From Actinophytocola oryzae (GTDB lineage Bacteria; Actinomycetota; Actinomycetes; Mycobacteriales; Pseudonocardiaceae): DNA of 64,000 bases. Position numbers and translations under genes: made by a program. Positions 25,759 through 34,549 of the stretch are shown one piece after another. The notes under the pieces are model-generated. The model worked only from the letters and a program-made list of their open reading frames with translations, did no database searches and was not told the DNA's origin. Where the stretch lies: assembly GCF_004364325.1 (NCBI RefSeq), contig NZ_SOCP01000001.1, positions 744,001-808,000 on the forward strand, read 5' to 3'. How positions within the stretch are numbered: position 1 is the stretch's first letter; each line of letters opens with the position of its first letter.

Positions 25759-28188
25759 ATGCGAAAGACCATGCGGAAGACGCTGACCCTGCTCGGGGTC
25801 GTGGCCGGGGTCGTGGCACTCGGTCAGGCGCCGGCGACCGCCGAGGACCTGGCCTGGGGGCCCTGCCCGTTCGAGGGGCGTGCCGAGTGCGCGACCGTGC
25901 GGGTGCCCGTCGACTACCGGCACCCGGACGGCGATGGGCTGGACGTCCACATCTCCCGCCTGCGCAGCGAACGGCCCGACCTGCGGCGCGGCACCCTCGT
26001 CATGAACCAGGGAGGCCCAGGGCCACACCTCACCGACACCGCCCGCATCCACGAGCTGGTGCCGCGGAGCGTGCTCGACGCGTACGACATCGTCAGCTTC
26101 GACCAGCGCGGGTTCGGCACCAGCGCGCCGGTCCACTGTGGACTCACACCGGACGAGCAGTTCACCTTCCCGTGGCCGCTGCCCGGCGGGGAACCGGCCA
26201 TGCGCGGGCGTGCGCGCCGGATCGCCGACAAGTGCGCCGCCCAGCCGCTCGTGCCCTTCCTGGGCACCGCCGACGTGGCACGCGACATGGACCGCATCCG
26301 CGCGGCGCTCGGCGAGGACACCATCACCTACGTCGGCGTCTCCTACGGCACCTACCTCGGGGAGGTCTACGACGCGATGTTCCCCGACCGCGTCGACCGG
26401 ATGCTCCTGGACAGCAACGTCGACGCGGCCTCGGCGTGGCGGAACACCTTCCGCGACAGCATGACCACCGGCGTGGACGTCCGGTTCCGCGACTTCGCCG
26501 CCTACCTCGGGCGCGACCCCGCCGACGTGCGGCAGGAGTTCCTCGGGCTGGTGGACGGTCTCGACCGGACCCCGCTGGCCACGCCCAGTGGCGTGCTGAC
26601 CGGCGCCCACCTGCGCATCACGCTGTTCGCGAGCCTGTACGACGACGGCGCGTTCCCCCTGGCCGCCCGCATGATCACCGCGGTCCGCGACCGCGACGCC
26701 GCCGCTGCCGCGGAGCTCGGCGACGAGCTGCAGGTCTGGTACGACGACGACAACGACGCGTCCGCGGAGATGGGGGTGTTCTGCGCCGACGGCACGTTCC
26801 CGCACGACCCCGAGGTCTACGCGACACAGGCGAAGGCCGACGCGAAGCGGTACCCGCTGACCGGGGGCGCCGGCGCGGCGATCTGGCCGTGCGCCTACTG
26901 GGCGAGCGACCCGGCCGACCCGCCGGTCCGGGTGAGTCCCCGCGGCCGCTCGAACATCCTGCTCACCAACAACCTGCGTGACCCCGCCACCACCATCGGC
27001 GCCGCGTCCGCGCTGCGCCGCCAGTACGGCGACCGCGCCCGGCTCGTCGGCGTCGACCAGGGCGGCCACGGCGCGTTCATGTTCAGCGCCAACGCCTGCG
27101 TGCAGCAGATCGGCGCCGACTTCCTGGTGCACGGCGCACGGCCCGAGGACATGACCTGTCCCTCGGCACACGCGGGGCTCGCCGGCGCGCTGGCGCACCT
27201 GACCACCGCGACGGGTGTCCCCGGCGCGGCGGCGGAGGTCGACGGCGTCCCGCTGGCGAGCGGGGTCGCCGACGTCAGGACCGGACGCCCGATGCGTGCC
27301 ACCGACCGCGTGCGGATCTTCAGCAACACCAAGGCGTTCGTCGCGACGGTCGTCCTGCAGCTGGTGGGGGAGGGGAAGGTCGAGCTGGACGCGCCGATGT
27401 CGCGGTACCTGCCAGGAGTGCTGCCCTACCACGAGGACTCCACCGTGCGGGAGGTGCTCCAGCACACGAGCGGCGTACCCGACTTCGACTCCTCGGTGTT
27501 CGGGCCTGGCGGGTACGAGGCGCACCGCCTCGACCACCACACGCCCGAGGGCCTGGTGGCCGACGCCACCGCGAACCCGCCCCTGTCCAAGGAGTTCCAC
27601 TACTCGACGACCAACTACGTGCTGGCCGGGATGATCGTCGAGGCGGTCACCGGCCACCCCTACGCCGACGAGGTCCGCGACCGGGTCCTCCGGCCTCTGC
27701 ACCTGCGTGACACCGTGCTGCCCGGCGACACCGCCGCGATCCCCGGCAGGCACGCGCAGGGCTACGCACACGTCGACGCCGAGGACCGGATCAACGACCA
27801 GGGCAGGCGGATCGACGTCACCACGCTCAACCCGTCGCTGGTGTGGGCGGGCGGCGAGGCGGTGTCCACAGTCGGCGACCTGAACAGGTTCTTCTCCGCG
27901 TTGCTCGACGGCAGGCTCCTGGCACCCGCGCAGCTGGCGGAGATGCGGAAGACCGTGCCCGCGCCGGAACTGATCGCCGGCGCCGGGTACGGTCTCGGGC
28001 TGATCCGGGTGCCGCTGTCGTGCGGCGGGGAGTGCTGGACGCACGGCGGCAGCGGACTCGGCTTCCAGACCCGGTCGGGTGTCACGACGGACGGGCGGCA
28101 GGTGAGCATCGTGGTCAACACCTCGCCGAACACGCCGGAGCAGTCCAGGGCCATGCTCGACGCCGTCGACACGGCCCTGTGCGAGTAG
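25759..28188 (+). CDS. Secreted fusion: TAP-like S33 peptidase plus S12 serine hydrolase
   Basis: An 809-residue exported protein made of two normally separate enzymes. After a signal peptide ending at APATA, residues about 30-466 are a tripeptidyl-aminopeptidase-like alpha/beta hydrolase with Ser195 in GVSYGTYLG, Asp408 in NNLRDPATT and His437 in DQGGHGAF. Residues about 470-805 are an S12 beta-lactamase/D,D-peptidase domain with SNTK (Ser522, Lys525), Tyr615 in HYSTTNY and HGG at 762-764. The YSN motif usual in this family is YST here. The frame is continuous. The product could trim peptides and act on D-amino-acid or wall-derived peptides outside the cell. The start choice is uncertain; ATG 25723 and ATG 25771 are in frame. 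A two-component system follows after 15 bases. Confidence 0.8.
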   Translation: MRKTMRKTLTLLGVVAGVVALGQAPATAEDLAWGPCPFEGRAECATVRVPVDYRHPDGDGLDVHISRLRSERPDLRRGTLVMNQGGPGPHLTDTARIHELVPRSVLDAYDIVSFDQRGFGTSAPVHCGLTPDEQFTFPWPLPGGEPAMRGRARRIADKCAAQPLVPFLGTADVARDMDRIRAALGEDTITYVGVSYGTYLGEVYDAMFPDRVDRMLLDSNVDAASAWRNTFRDSMTTGVDVRFRDFAAYLGRDPADVRQEFLGLVDGLDRTPLATPSGVLTGAHLRITLFASLYDDGAFPLAARMITAVRDRDAAAAAELGDELQVWYDDDNDASAEMGVFCADGTFPHDPEVYATQAKADAKRYPLTGGAGAAIWPCAYWASDPADPPVRVSPRGRSNILLTNNLRDPATTIGAASALRRQYGDRARLVGVDQGGHGAFMFSANACVQQIGADFLVHGARPEDMTCPSAHAGLAGALAHLTTATGVPGAAAEVDGVPLASGVADVRTGRPMRATDRVRIFSNTKAFVATVVLQLVGEGKVELDAPMSRYLPGVLPYHEDSTVREVLQHTSGVPDFDSSVFGPGGYEAHRLDHHTPEGLVADATANPPLSKEFHYSTTNYVLAGMIVEAVTGHPYADEVRDRVLRPLHLRDTVLPGDTAAIPGRHAQGYAHVDAEDRINDQGRRIDVTTLNPSLVWAGGEAVSTVGDLNRFFSALLDGRLLAPAQLAEMRKTVPAPELIAGAGYGLGLIRVPLSCGGECWTHGGSGLGFQTRSGVTTDGRQVSIVVNTSPNTPEQSRAMLDAVDTALCE

Positions 28189-28203
28189 GGACGGGATACT
28201 CGG

Positions 28204-29211
28204 GTGGTGCTGGTCGTTTCGGCGCTGGCGTCGCTGGCGTTCGCGGTGGGCGGGGCCCTTCGGTGGTCCCGCCCACCCGCCGTCGCCGCGATCGCCCTGT
28301 CCGTGCTGGTGACCGTCCTGTACCGGGGGCCGGGCAACAACACGACCGCGGCCTGGCTGCTGGTCGAGACGGCGGGACAGCTGGTGGTGCTGGCGAGCGC
28401 GACGCGCAGGGCGCCGGTGCTCGCCCCGTTCGGGGTCGCCGCGATCGCGGCGTCGCCGCTGCGCATCGGGCTGTGGCTCTCCCCGCCGTCACCGGTGACC
28501 GAGGTCGTGGGCGTGTGCGCGGTGTGGGCGCTGCTCGCGGTCGCGGCGGTCGGGGTCGGGGTGTACCTGCGGTCGCTGGACCGGGCCAGGGCGCGGGCGG
28601 TGGAGCTGGCTCGCCGTGAGCAGCGGCTGCACCTCGCGCGGAACCTGCACGACTGGCTGGCACACGAGATGACCGGCGTCGTGCTCGCCGCGCAGGCGGG
28701 CAGGCTCGACGACACCGACCCGGACGACGCGTTCCGCCAGATCGAGGAGGCGGGCACCCGGGGGCTGGAGGCCATGGACCGCGCGCTGCGCCTGCTGGGC
28801 ACGGCGGCCGACGGCACGGCCGAGGTGACCACGCTGGACGAGGTGCGTGCGGCCGTCGACCGGTTCGCCGCCGGTACCCGCGCCGAGGTGACGTGCGACA
28901 TCACGCTGCCGGAGCCGCGCAGGGAGATCACCGCGACACTGCACCGCGTGGTGCTCGAGGCGCTGACGAACGTCCGCAGGCACGCACGCACGGCGACCTC
29001 GGTGCGCGTGCTGGTGACCGGGGACGGCAACCGGGTGGTGGCCGAGGTGACCAACGACGGCGGCGGTGGCCGGTCGTTCGGCAGGGCGCGCCGCCACGGG
29101 GGCACGGGGCTCGCCGGGCTGGCGGAGTGGGTCACCGCGCTGGACGGCACGATGACCGCGGGACCCGTGCGGCCCTCCGGCTGGCGGGTGCGGGTGGTGG
29201 TGCCCGCATGA
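28204..29211 (+). CDS. Two-component sensor histidine kinase (NarX/DesK type)
   Basis: A 335-residue kinase. Several N-terminal membrane helices (residues about 1-120) lead into a HisKA_3 dimerisation domain with the phospho-accepting His in ARNLHDWLAHEM. The ATPase domain contains EALTNVRRHARTA (N box) and GGTGLAGLAEWV (G box). It overlaps the response regulator by ATGA and likely pairs with it. The membrane location suggests an envelope or extracellular signal; proximity to the peptidase fusion suggests control of or by that gene. Confidence 0.88.
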   Translation: MVLVVSALASLAFAVGGALRWSRPPAVAAIALSVLVTVLYRGPGNNTTAAWLLVETAGQLVVLASATRRAPVLAPFGVAAIAASPLRIGLWLSPPSPVTEVVGVCAVWALLAVAAVGVGVYLRSLDRARARAVELARREQRLHLARNLHDWLAHEMTGVVLAAQAGRLDDTDPDDAFRQIEEAGTRGLEAMDRALRLLGTAADGTAEVTTLDEVRAAVDRFAAGTRAEVTCDITLPEPRREITATLHRVVLEALTNVRRHARTATSVRVLVTGDGNRVVAEVTNDGGGGRSFGRARRHGGTGLAGLAEWVTALDGTMTAGPVRPSGWRVRVVVPA

Positions 29212-29843
29212 TCAGGGTGCTCGTCGCCGACGACCAGGAGATGGTCCGGCGCAACCTGCGGCGGATCCTCGAGTCCGAGCCCGACCTGCGGGTCGTCGGG
29301 GAGGCGGCGGACGGGGTCGCGGCCGTCGAGCTGGCGAGGGTGCTGCGGCCGGACGTCGTGCTGGCCGACATCCGGATGCCGAAGCGGGACGGGATCGCGG
29401 TGGCACGACACCTCGCCGGGCCCGATGTCGTCGACCCGCTGCCGGTCGTGGTGATCACGACCTTCGAGCTGGACGAGTACGTGTACTCGGCGCTGCGCAA
29501 CGGCGCGTGCGGGTTCCTGCTCAAGCGCTCGGGGCCCGCGCTGCTGATCGAGGGCGTCCGCGCGGCGGCCGGGGGCGAGATGCTGATCAGTCCACAGTTG
29601 ACGGTCCGGCTGCTCCGCCACCTCAGGCAGGAACGGCCCGTGCACGAGGCGCTCACCGAGCGGGAGCTGGACGTCGTGCGGCTCGTGGCCGGGGCCCGCA
29701 CCAACGCGGAGATCGCCGACGAGCTGTTCATCTCGCCGGGCACCGTCAAGACCCACATCGCGAACGTCCAGCGCAAGACGGGTGCCCGCAACCGGGTGGC
29801 CATCGCGACGTGGGCCTGGGAGACCGGCCACGCGGGGCCGTGA
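29208..29843 (+). CDS. NarL/LuxR family response regulator
   Basis: A 211-residue regulator. The receiver domain has the acidic pair in VLVADDQEMV, the phospho-accepting Asp in VVLADIRMP and Lys in GFLLKRSG. The C-terminal LuxR helix-turn-helix is ALTERELDVVRLVAGARTN with ADELFISPGTVKTHIANV. It is translationally coupled to the kinase by a four-base overlap. A strong hairpin follows the stop. Confidence 0.9.
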   Translation: MIRVLVADDQEMVRRNLRRILESEPDLRVVGEAADGVAAVELARVLRPDVVLADIRMPKRDGIAVARHLAGPDVVDPLPVVVITTFELDEYVYSALRNGACGFLLKRSGPALLIEGVRAAAGGEMLISPQLTVRLLRHLRQERPVHEALTERELDVVRLVAGARTNAEIADELFISPGTVKTHIANVQRKTGARNRVAIATWAWETGHAGP

Positions 29844-29878
29844 GCCCGCCCCGGCAGGCCGGCGGGGGCGGGCTCACG
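29841..29878. terminator. Bidirectional hairpin terminator
   Basis: A 12-base-pair perfect stem (GTGAGCCCGCCC with GGGCGGGCTCAC) lies between the converging response regulator and the secreted DUF4394 gene. Confidence 0.7.
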
Positions 29879-29885
29879 TTCGTGG

Positions 29886-30746
29886 TCAGTTGTTGTCGAG
29901 CGGGATCGCGATGCTCGTGATCGACAGCGGGAACGTGCCGATCCTCGTCACCGTGCCGGTGAGCAGGTTGACGTCGTACAGGTTCGCCTTGTTGTCCGGT
30001 GTGACCAGTGCGGCGAAACCGAAGTTCGCCACGGTCTTGCCGTTCACCGTGTCGGAGTAGATGTCGAAACCCGCGTGGAGGCCCGCGTCGACGGTCAGCG
30101 CGCCGGTCGCGGCAAGGCTGCCCGCGTTCGGTGGCGACTGGATGACCACCTGGTCCAGAAGAGTGTTGACGTCGAACAACGTGGTCGCGGTGTCGGCGTT
30201 GAGGTCGTTGTTCGTGTACGCCGCACCCGTCACCCCTCGCGCGGGCGAACCGTTGTTGTTCAGCGTGGAGTCCTCGACCGTGGTGTTGTCGTTGAGGTTG
30301 TGGCGCAGGTTCTGGCCGTTGTCGCTGATCACCCGCAGCCGGTCGGCCGCCGGGTTGAAGTCGACGCCGAAGCTGGTGCCGTACAACGGAACGGTCAGCT
30401 GCGAGACCTTCCTGGCCACCACGGGTTGTCCCGGCGTGGTCGGCACCGCGACCGTGTAGATCCCACCCTTGTCGCCCACCAGGTACAGAGTCCTGTTCTG
30501 CACGCGCCAGTCGATGCCGACCGCGGTGACGTCACCGGACAGCCCCTGAATGACCTGGACCCAGTCCAGCACCTGGGGAGTGTTGGTGTAGAAGGCGGCC
30601 ATGAGCGTGCCGTCCTGGGTGATGCCCACCGCCTGCACGCTCGGGGTCGTCGCCGTACTGCTGCCCGCGGTCCCGATGGTCAGCGCCGCCGCGGCACCCA
30701 CTGCCGTCACCGCCGCGATGATTCCCTTTTTGATCCGCGAAGTCAT
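29886..30746 (-). CDS. Secreted DUF4394 protein
   Basis: A 286-residue exported protein. A signal peptide (TSRIKKGIIAAVTAVGAAAA) precedes a DUF4394 domain of short beta-rich repeats; landmarks are VGIDWRVQNRTLYLVGD, FGVDFNPAADRLRVISD and an N-rich stretch with NLRHNLNDNT. The fold is probably a beta-propeller, and no enzymatic role is known for the family. GGAGAGG supports the start at 30746. Confidence 0.8.
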   Translation of the reverse strand: MTSRIKKGIIAAVTAVGAAAALTIGTAGSSTATTPSVQAVGITQDGTLMAAFYTNTPQVLDWVQVIQGLSGDVTAVGIDWRVQNRTLYLVGDKGGIYTVAVPTTPGQPVVARKVSQLTVPLYGTSFGVDFNPAADRLRVISDNGQNLRHNLNDNTTVEDSTLNNNGSPARGVTGAAYTNNDLNADTATTLFDVNTLLDQVVIQSPPNAGSLAATGALTVDAGLHAGFDIYSDTVNGKTVANFGFAALVTPDNKANLYDVNLLTGTVTRIGTFPLSITSIAIPLDNN

Positions 30747-30896
30747 CGGATCTTCCTCTCCTGTGGTCTTCCCTGGAACCGGCGGGGAGGACGCTATTCA
30801 CGGCCACTGGACATCGATTGGACGCCGTCGGAAGCGGCCTTGTGTGAATCTTTTTCGCCCGGCATATTGACGGGCACCCGAAATCGAGGGGGAACC

Positions 30897-31337
30897 ATGC
30901 GACTCAGAAATCCGGTGTCCGGTCTGGTGGTGGGCGCGGCCCTCCTCGTCGGCGTCCCGATGGCCTCGGACGCCGCCGAGACACCGGCTCTGCCGCCCTG
31001 TGCGAGCGTCCCGCACCGGTCGGTGGAGGTGCACCTCGAGAGCCCCGGCCACTGGTCGTACGACCACTACCTCGTCTGGTGCGCGACCGACGGCACCGTC
31101 GAGTGGACGGTGCCCGTGGTCACCCACGAGGTGGTGTCGGGAAGCGGCTGTGTCTGGGCGAGCAACGAGGAGACGCAGCGGCCGGACGGAAAGGAGGTGA
31201 CCGGTTTCGCCATGGGCGAGTTCTGGTGCGGGACCGAGGACTACGAATACCCGTGGTCGGTTCTCGGGGTCAGTCCCGACGGGCGGAGCTGGGTGGTGGA
31301 CAAGGGGGTCGACCGGTCGTCGGCGCCGCGCGGCTGA
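30897..31337 (+). CDS. Small secreted cysteine-containing protein
   Basis: A 146-residue protein with a signal peptide (residues 1-27, ending near MASDAAE) and four cysteines in the mature part (PPCASV, LVWCATD, SGCVWAS, EFWCGTE), which could form two disulphides. GAGGGGG lies just before ATG 30897. No family is recognised. The 3' end overlaps the convergent SARP-type regulator by 68 bases. Confidence 0.6.
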   Translation: MRLRNPVSGLVVGAALLVGVPMASDAAETPALPPCASVPHRSVEVHLESPGHWSYDHYLVWCATDGTVEWTVPVVTHEVVSGSGCVWASNEETQRPDGKEVTGFAMGEFWCGTEDYEYPWSVLGVSPDGRSWVVDKGVDRSSAPRG

Positions 31338-34300
31338 GCACCGCGAGCGCGCGGCGTTCCCCGAGCCGGTGACCGGTCTCCCGGTGCACGGCCAGCGCAA
31401 GACCGGCGTGCGCCGCGGCGTCGGCGGGTCTGCCCCCGGCGAGGAGGATCTCGGCGAGCGCGGTCAGTGCCTGGCCCCGCAGCGCCCGGTACCCCTCCCG
31501 TTCGCCCAGCGCGAGTGCGTGTCTGGCGTGCTCCGCGTCCCCGGTCGCCGTCGCGAGGCCGACGAGGGCGTCCACCTCGGGGTAGCGGTCGCCGGTCGTG
31601 CGGATCAACGCCAGCGCCTCGCCGAAGTGGCGGATCGCGTCCTCGCGGTGGCCGTACCGGTGGTGCACGGTGGCGAACGTGGTCAGCACCTCCGTCTCCA
31701 GCCGGGGGTCGCCGGTCTCGCGGGCCATGGTGAGACCGGCGCGGCAGTGCTCGAACGCCTCGTCGCGCCGCCCGAGTTCCGCGTACGCGGCGGCCAGGTG
31801 GCCGTGCGTCTCCGCCTCGCCGCTGCGGTTGCCCGCCTCGCGGTAGAGGGCCAGTGCGGTGATGAGCAGCTCGGTCGCCTCGACCGGGTGCCCGGCCACG
31901 CGCCGCGCCCTGCCGAGGTTCGCGAGGCTGATCGCCTCGCCGTACACGGACCCGATACGGCGGCACTGCCGCAGCGCCTCCCCGAAGTGCTCCTGTGCCT
32001 CCGCCAGCCTGCCGAGGCGCCACGCGACCAGTCCGAGGTTGCCGAGCGCGACCGCCTCGCCCGCCCGCTGGCCGATGCTCCTGCTCAGCGCCAGCCCGCG
32101 TGCGAACCGCCGCGCGGCCGCCGTGAGCCGCCCGGAGCGCCAGTACACGAGGCCGAGGTTGCCGAGCACGGCCGCCTCCGCCGCCTGCCAACCCGCCTGG
32201 TGGGCAAGGAGAAGCGCGTGTGTGTAGTGCCGGACGGCCGGTGCGTACCTGCTCTGGCGGAAGTGCAGGTCGGCGAGGTTGAGGCGCGCGGCGGCCCGTG
32301 CGCGCGGGTCACCGGCCGCGTCGGCCGCGGCCAGCGCCGCCTCGGCCGCCGCATGCCACTCCATCCGCCGCATGCTCATCCAGAAGAAGCCGCGCAGCGC
32401 GTCGGCGAGCTGCCACGCCACCGGGTGCGGGCCCGCGTGCCGGATCGCGGCGACGAGGTTGGCCAGCTCGGTGTCCAGCCAGCCCGACGCACCCGCGGGC
32501 TGCGCGAACTCCGAGGGGAGGTCACCGTCGGATTCGGGCACCGGCAACCGGAGCATGTGCGGGTAGAGCCGCCCGGCCGCGCCGTCGACCGTGCGCAGGT
32601 ACCAGTCGTACAGCCGCGCCACGGCCGCCTCGCGACCCGCTGCGGACTCCTCCCGCTCCGCCTGCTCCGCCGCGTACCTGCGCAGCAGGTCGTGGAAGCG
32701 GTAGCGGCCGCGCGCGTGGTGCTCGACGAGGTGCGCGGCGGTGAGGCGCTCCAGCACGTCGGTCGCGCGGGCCAGGTCCACCTCGCTCAGCACGGCGACC
32801 GCCTCGGCGCTCACGTCGGTGCCCGGCGCGAGGCTCAGCAGGCGGAACACGCGCCTGGCCGCGTCGGGCAACGCGGTGTAGGACAGGCCGAAGGCCGTGC
32901 GCACGGCCGTGTGCTCGTCGCCGCGCATCGCGAGCGCTGCCAACAGGTTGCCGGTCCGCAGCTCCGCCACGTACTCGGACACGCCACGCCACGGGCTGCC
33001 CGCGAGGTTGGCCGCCGCGATCCGCAGCGCCAGCGGCAGGTGCACGCACAGCTCGGCGAACTCGACGGCCGCCGCGTGCTCGGCACGGACCCGCTCCGGG
33101 CCGAGCACGTGTGCCAGCAGCTCGATCGCGTCGTCGCCGCTCAGGACGTCGAGGGTGAGGGTGCGGGCACCCGAGGTGGCGACGAGGCCGCCCATGGTCT
33201 CGCGGCCCGTCACGACCACCAGGCAGCCCGCACCCGAGGGCAGCAGCGGCCGGACCTGTTCGGGACACGCGGCGTTGTCCAGCAGTACCAACATCTTCCG
33301 GTCGGTCGTCAGCGTCCGGTACAGCGCGGAGGCGGTCTCCTGGTCGGTGGGCACCCGGTCGGCCGCGATGCCGAGTGCCGACAGGAACCGCGCGAGGATC
33401 TCGACCGGCGGCGCGGGGGAGCCGGGCGCGTGCCCGAGCAGGTTCGCGTAGAGCTGCCCGTCGGGGAACCGGTCCCGGACCCGGTGCGCCCAGTGCACGG
33501 CCAGCGCGGTCTTGCCGACACCCGCGGTACCGGAGATCGCCACGATCGCGGGTGCGCCGACGGTTTGCGTGCCGGGCAGCAGGGCGTCCAAAGTGGACAG
33601 CTGGGTCGTCCTGCCGGTGAACCCGTGTGGTTGGGCGGGCAGCTGTTTCGGCGTCCGGTGCGTGGGACGGGGTGCGGCTGTCACCTCGGTGTCGTGGTCG
33701 TCGGCGAGCAGCGCGGTGTGTGCCGCGCGCAGCTCGGGACCGGGGTCCACCCCCAGCTCCTCCACGAGCCGGTCGCGAACCTCGTGGTACAGCCGGAAAG
33801 CCGCCGCCCGCTGCCCGACGGCGTGGTAGGCGCTGATCAGCCGCGCCTGTGCCGGCTCGTCGAGCGGCTGTTCCTCGGCGGCCTCGGTGAGGTCGGGCAA
33901 CGCGTCCGCCGCGGCCCCGCTCGCGATCATCGCGTCGCCGTACCTGGCGACCAGCTTCCTCCGCTCCGCGACCAGCGCGACGACCGTGGGGTTCTTGGCC
34001 AGGAAGGGAAGATCGGCGAGCGGTCTGCCGCGCCACAGCCGCAGCACCTTCCCGAGCAGCTCCGTGACCCGTGCGGTGTCGCCGTCCCGGTGCACGGCGG
34101 ACGCCTCGGCGACGAGCCCGCGCACGTGCAGGAGGTCGACGTCCACGGCGTCCCGGTTGACCGCGTAGCCACCGCCGAGCCGGGGGAGCACCTGGCTGGA
34201 ACCGCGTGGTGGCCGGTCGGGTTCCATGAGCCTGCGCAGGTGCTTCACGTGTGTCTGCAGCACGTTCAGGGCGCTGCGTGGCGGGCGGTCGGCCCATAGT

Positions 34301-34455
34301 GCGTCGACGAGGTCCCGGATGGTGACCGCCTCGCCGCCCGCGAGTGCGAGCAGGCCGAGTACGGCCCGCCTGCCCGGTGGGCCGAGGTCGATCTCGCCGC
34401 CGTCGTGCCACGCCCGAAGCGGGCCGAGCACCTGGACGCGTACAACCCCCACCAC
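31270..34455 (-). CDS. AfsR/SARP family regulator with NB-ARC and TPR domains
   Basis: A 1061-residue regulator. An OmpR-like winged helix (VRVQVLGPLRAW, residues about 5-95) and a bacterial transcriptional activation domain (about 100-250) form the SARP module. An NB-ARC ATPase follows (Walker A in ISGTAGVGKTAL near residue 310; LVLLDNAAC as Walker B), then winged-helix and tetratricopeptide repeats to the C-terminus (repeated GNLGLVYW and GNLGLVAW units). Such proteins activate secondary-metabolite or developmental genes. Starts GTG 34455 and 34452 are both possible. Its target is unknown; the adjacent ECF module is one candidate. Confidence 0.88.
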   Translation of the reverse strand: MVGVVRVQVLGPLRAWHDGGEIDLGPPGRRAVLGLLALAGGEAVTIRDLVDALWADRPPRSALNVLQTHVKHLRRLMEPDRPPRGSSQVLPRLGGGYAVNRDAVDVDLLHVRGLVAEASAVHRDGDTARVTELLGKVLRLWRGRPLADLPFLAKNPTVVALVAERRKLVARYGDAMIASGAAADALPDLTEAAEEQPLDEPAQARLISAYHAVGQRAAAFRLYHEVRDRLVEELGVDPGPELRAAHTALLADDHDTEVTAAPRPTHRTPKQLPAQPHGFTGRTTQLSTLDALLPGTQTVGAPAIVAISGTAGVGKTALAVHWAHRVRDRFPDGQLYANLLGHAPGSPAPPVEILARFLSALGIAADRVPTDQETASALYRTLTTDRKMLVLLDNAACPEQVRPLLPSGAGCLVVVTGRETMGGLVATSGARTLTLDVLSGDDAIELLAHVLGPERVRAEHAAAVEFAELCVHLPLALRIAAANLAGSPWRGVSEYVAELRTGNLLAALAMRGDEHTAVRTAFGLSYTALPDAARRVFRLLSLAPGTDVSAEAVAVLSEVDLARATDVLERLTAAHLVEHHARGRYRFHDLLRRYAAEQAEREESAAGREAAVARLYDWYLRTVDGAAGRLYPHMLRLPVPESDGDLPSEFAQPAGASGWLDTELANLVAAIRHAGPHPVAWQLADALRGFFWMSMRRMEWHAAAEAALAAADAAGDPRARAAARLNLADLHFRQSRYAPAVRHYTHALLLAHQAGWQAAEAAVLGNLGLVYWRSGRLTAAARRFARGLALSRSIGQRAGEAVALGNLGLVAWRLGRLAEAQEHFGEALRQCRRIGSVYGEAISLANLGRARRVAGHPVEATELLITALALYREAGNRSGEAETHGHLAAAYAELGRRDEAFEHCRAGLTMARETGDPRLETEVLTTFATVHHRYGHREDAIRHFGEALALIRTTGDRYPEVDALVGLATATGDAEHARHALALGEREGYRALRGQALTALAEILLAGGRPADAAAHAGLALAVHRETGHRLGERRALAVLSRAAPTTGRPPCPPPSSARRD

Positions 34456-34549
34456 GTGAACTCACCCCATGTCCCCAGACGAGTCGACCGTAATTCACCC
34501 CGGCCACGCCTCACAACGACCAGTTGGTGTAACTCTCGCGGCCGAGTGT

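Noticed and set aside
24778..28044. Minus-strand open frame of more than 1000 codons continuing upstream of the alpha/beta hydrolase
   Set aside because: It is antisense to the AraC regulator and the peptidase fusion, which have clear motifs; only the last 272 codons (23959-24777) are a real gene.
27762..29831. Minus-strand open frame of 689 codons opposite the two-component genes
   Set aside because: No recognisable domain, and antisense to a kinase and regulator with intact motifs.
31369..34299. Plus-strand open frame of 976 codons opposite the SARP regulator
   Set aside because: Antisense shadow; the minus strand shows SARP, NB-ARC and TPR motifs in order.
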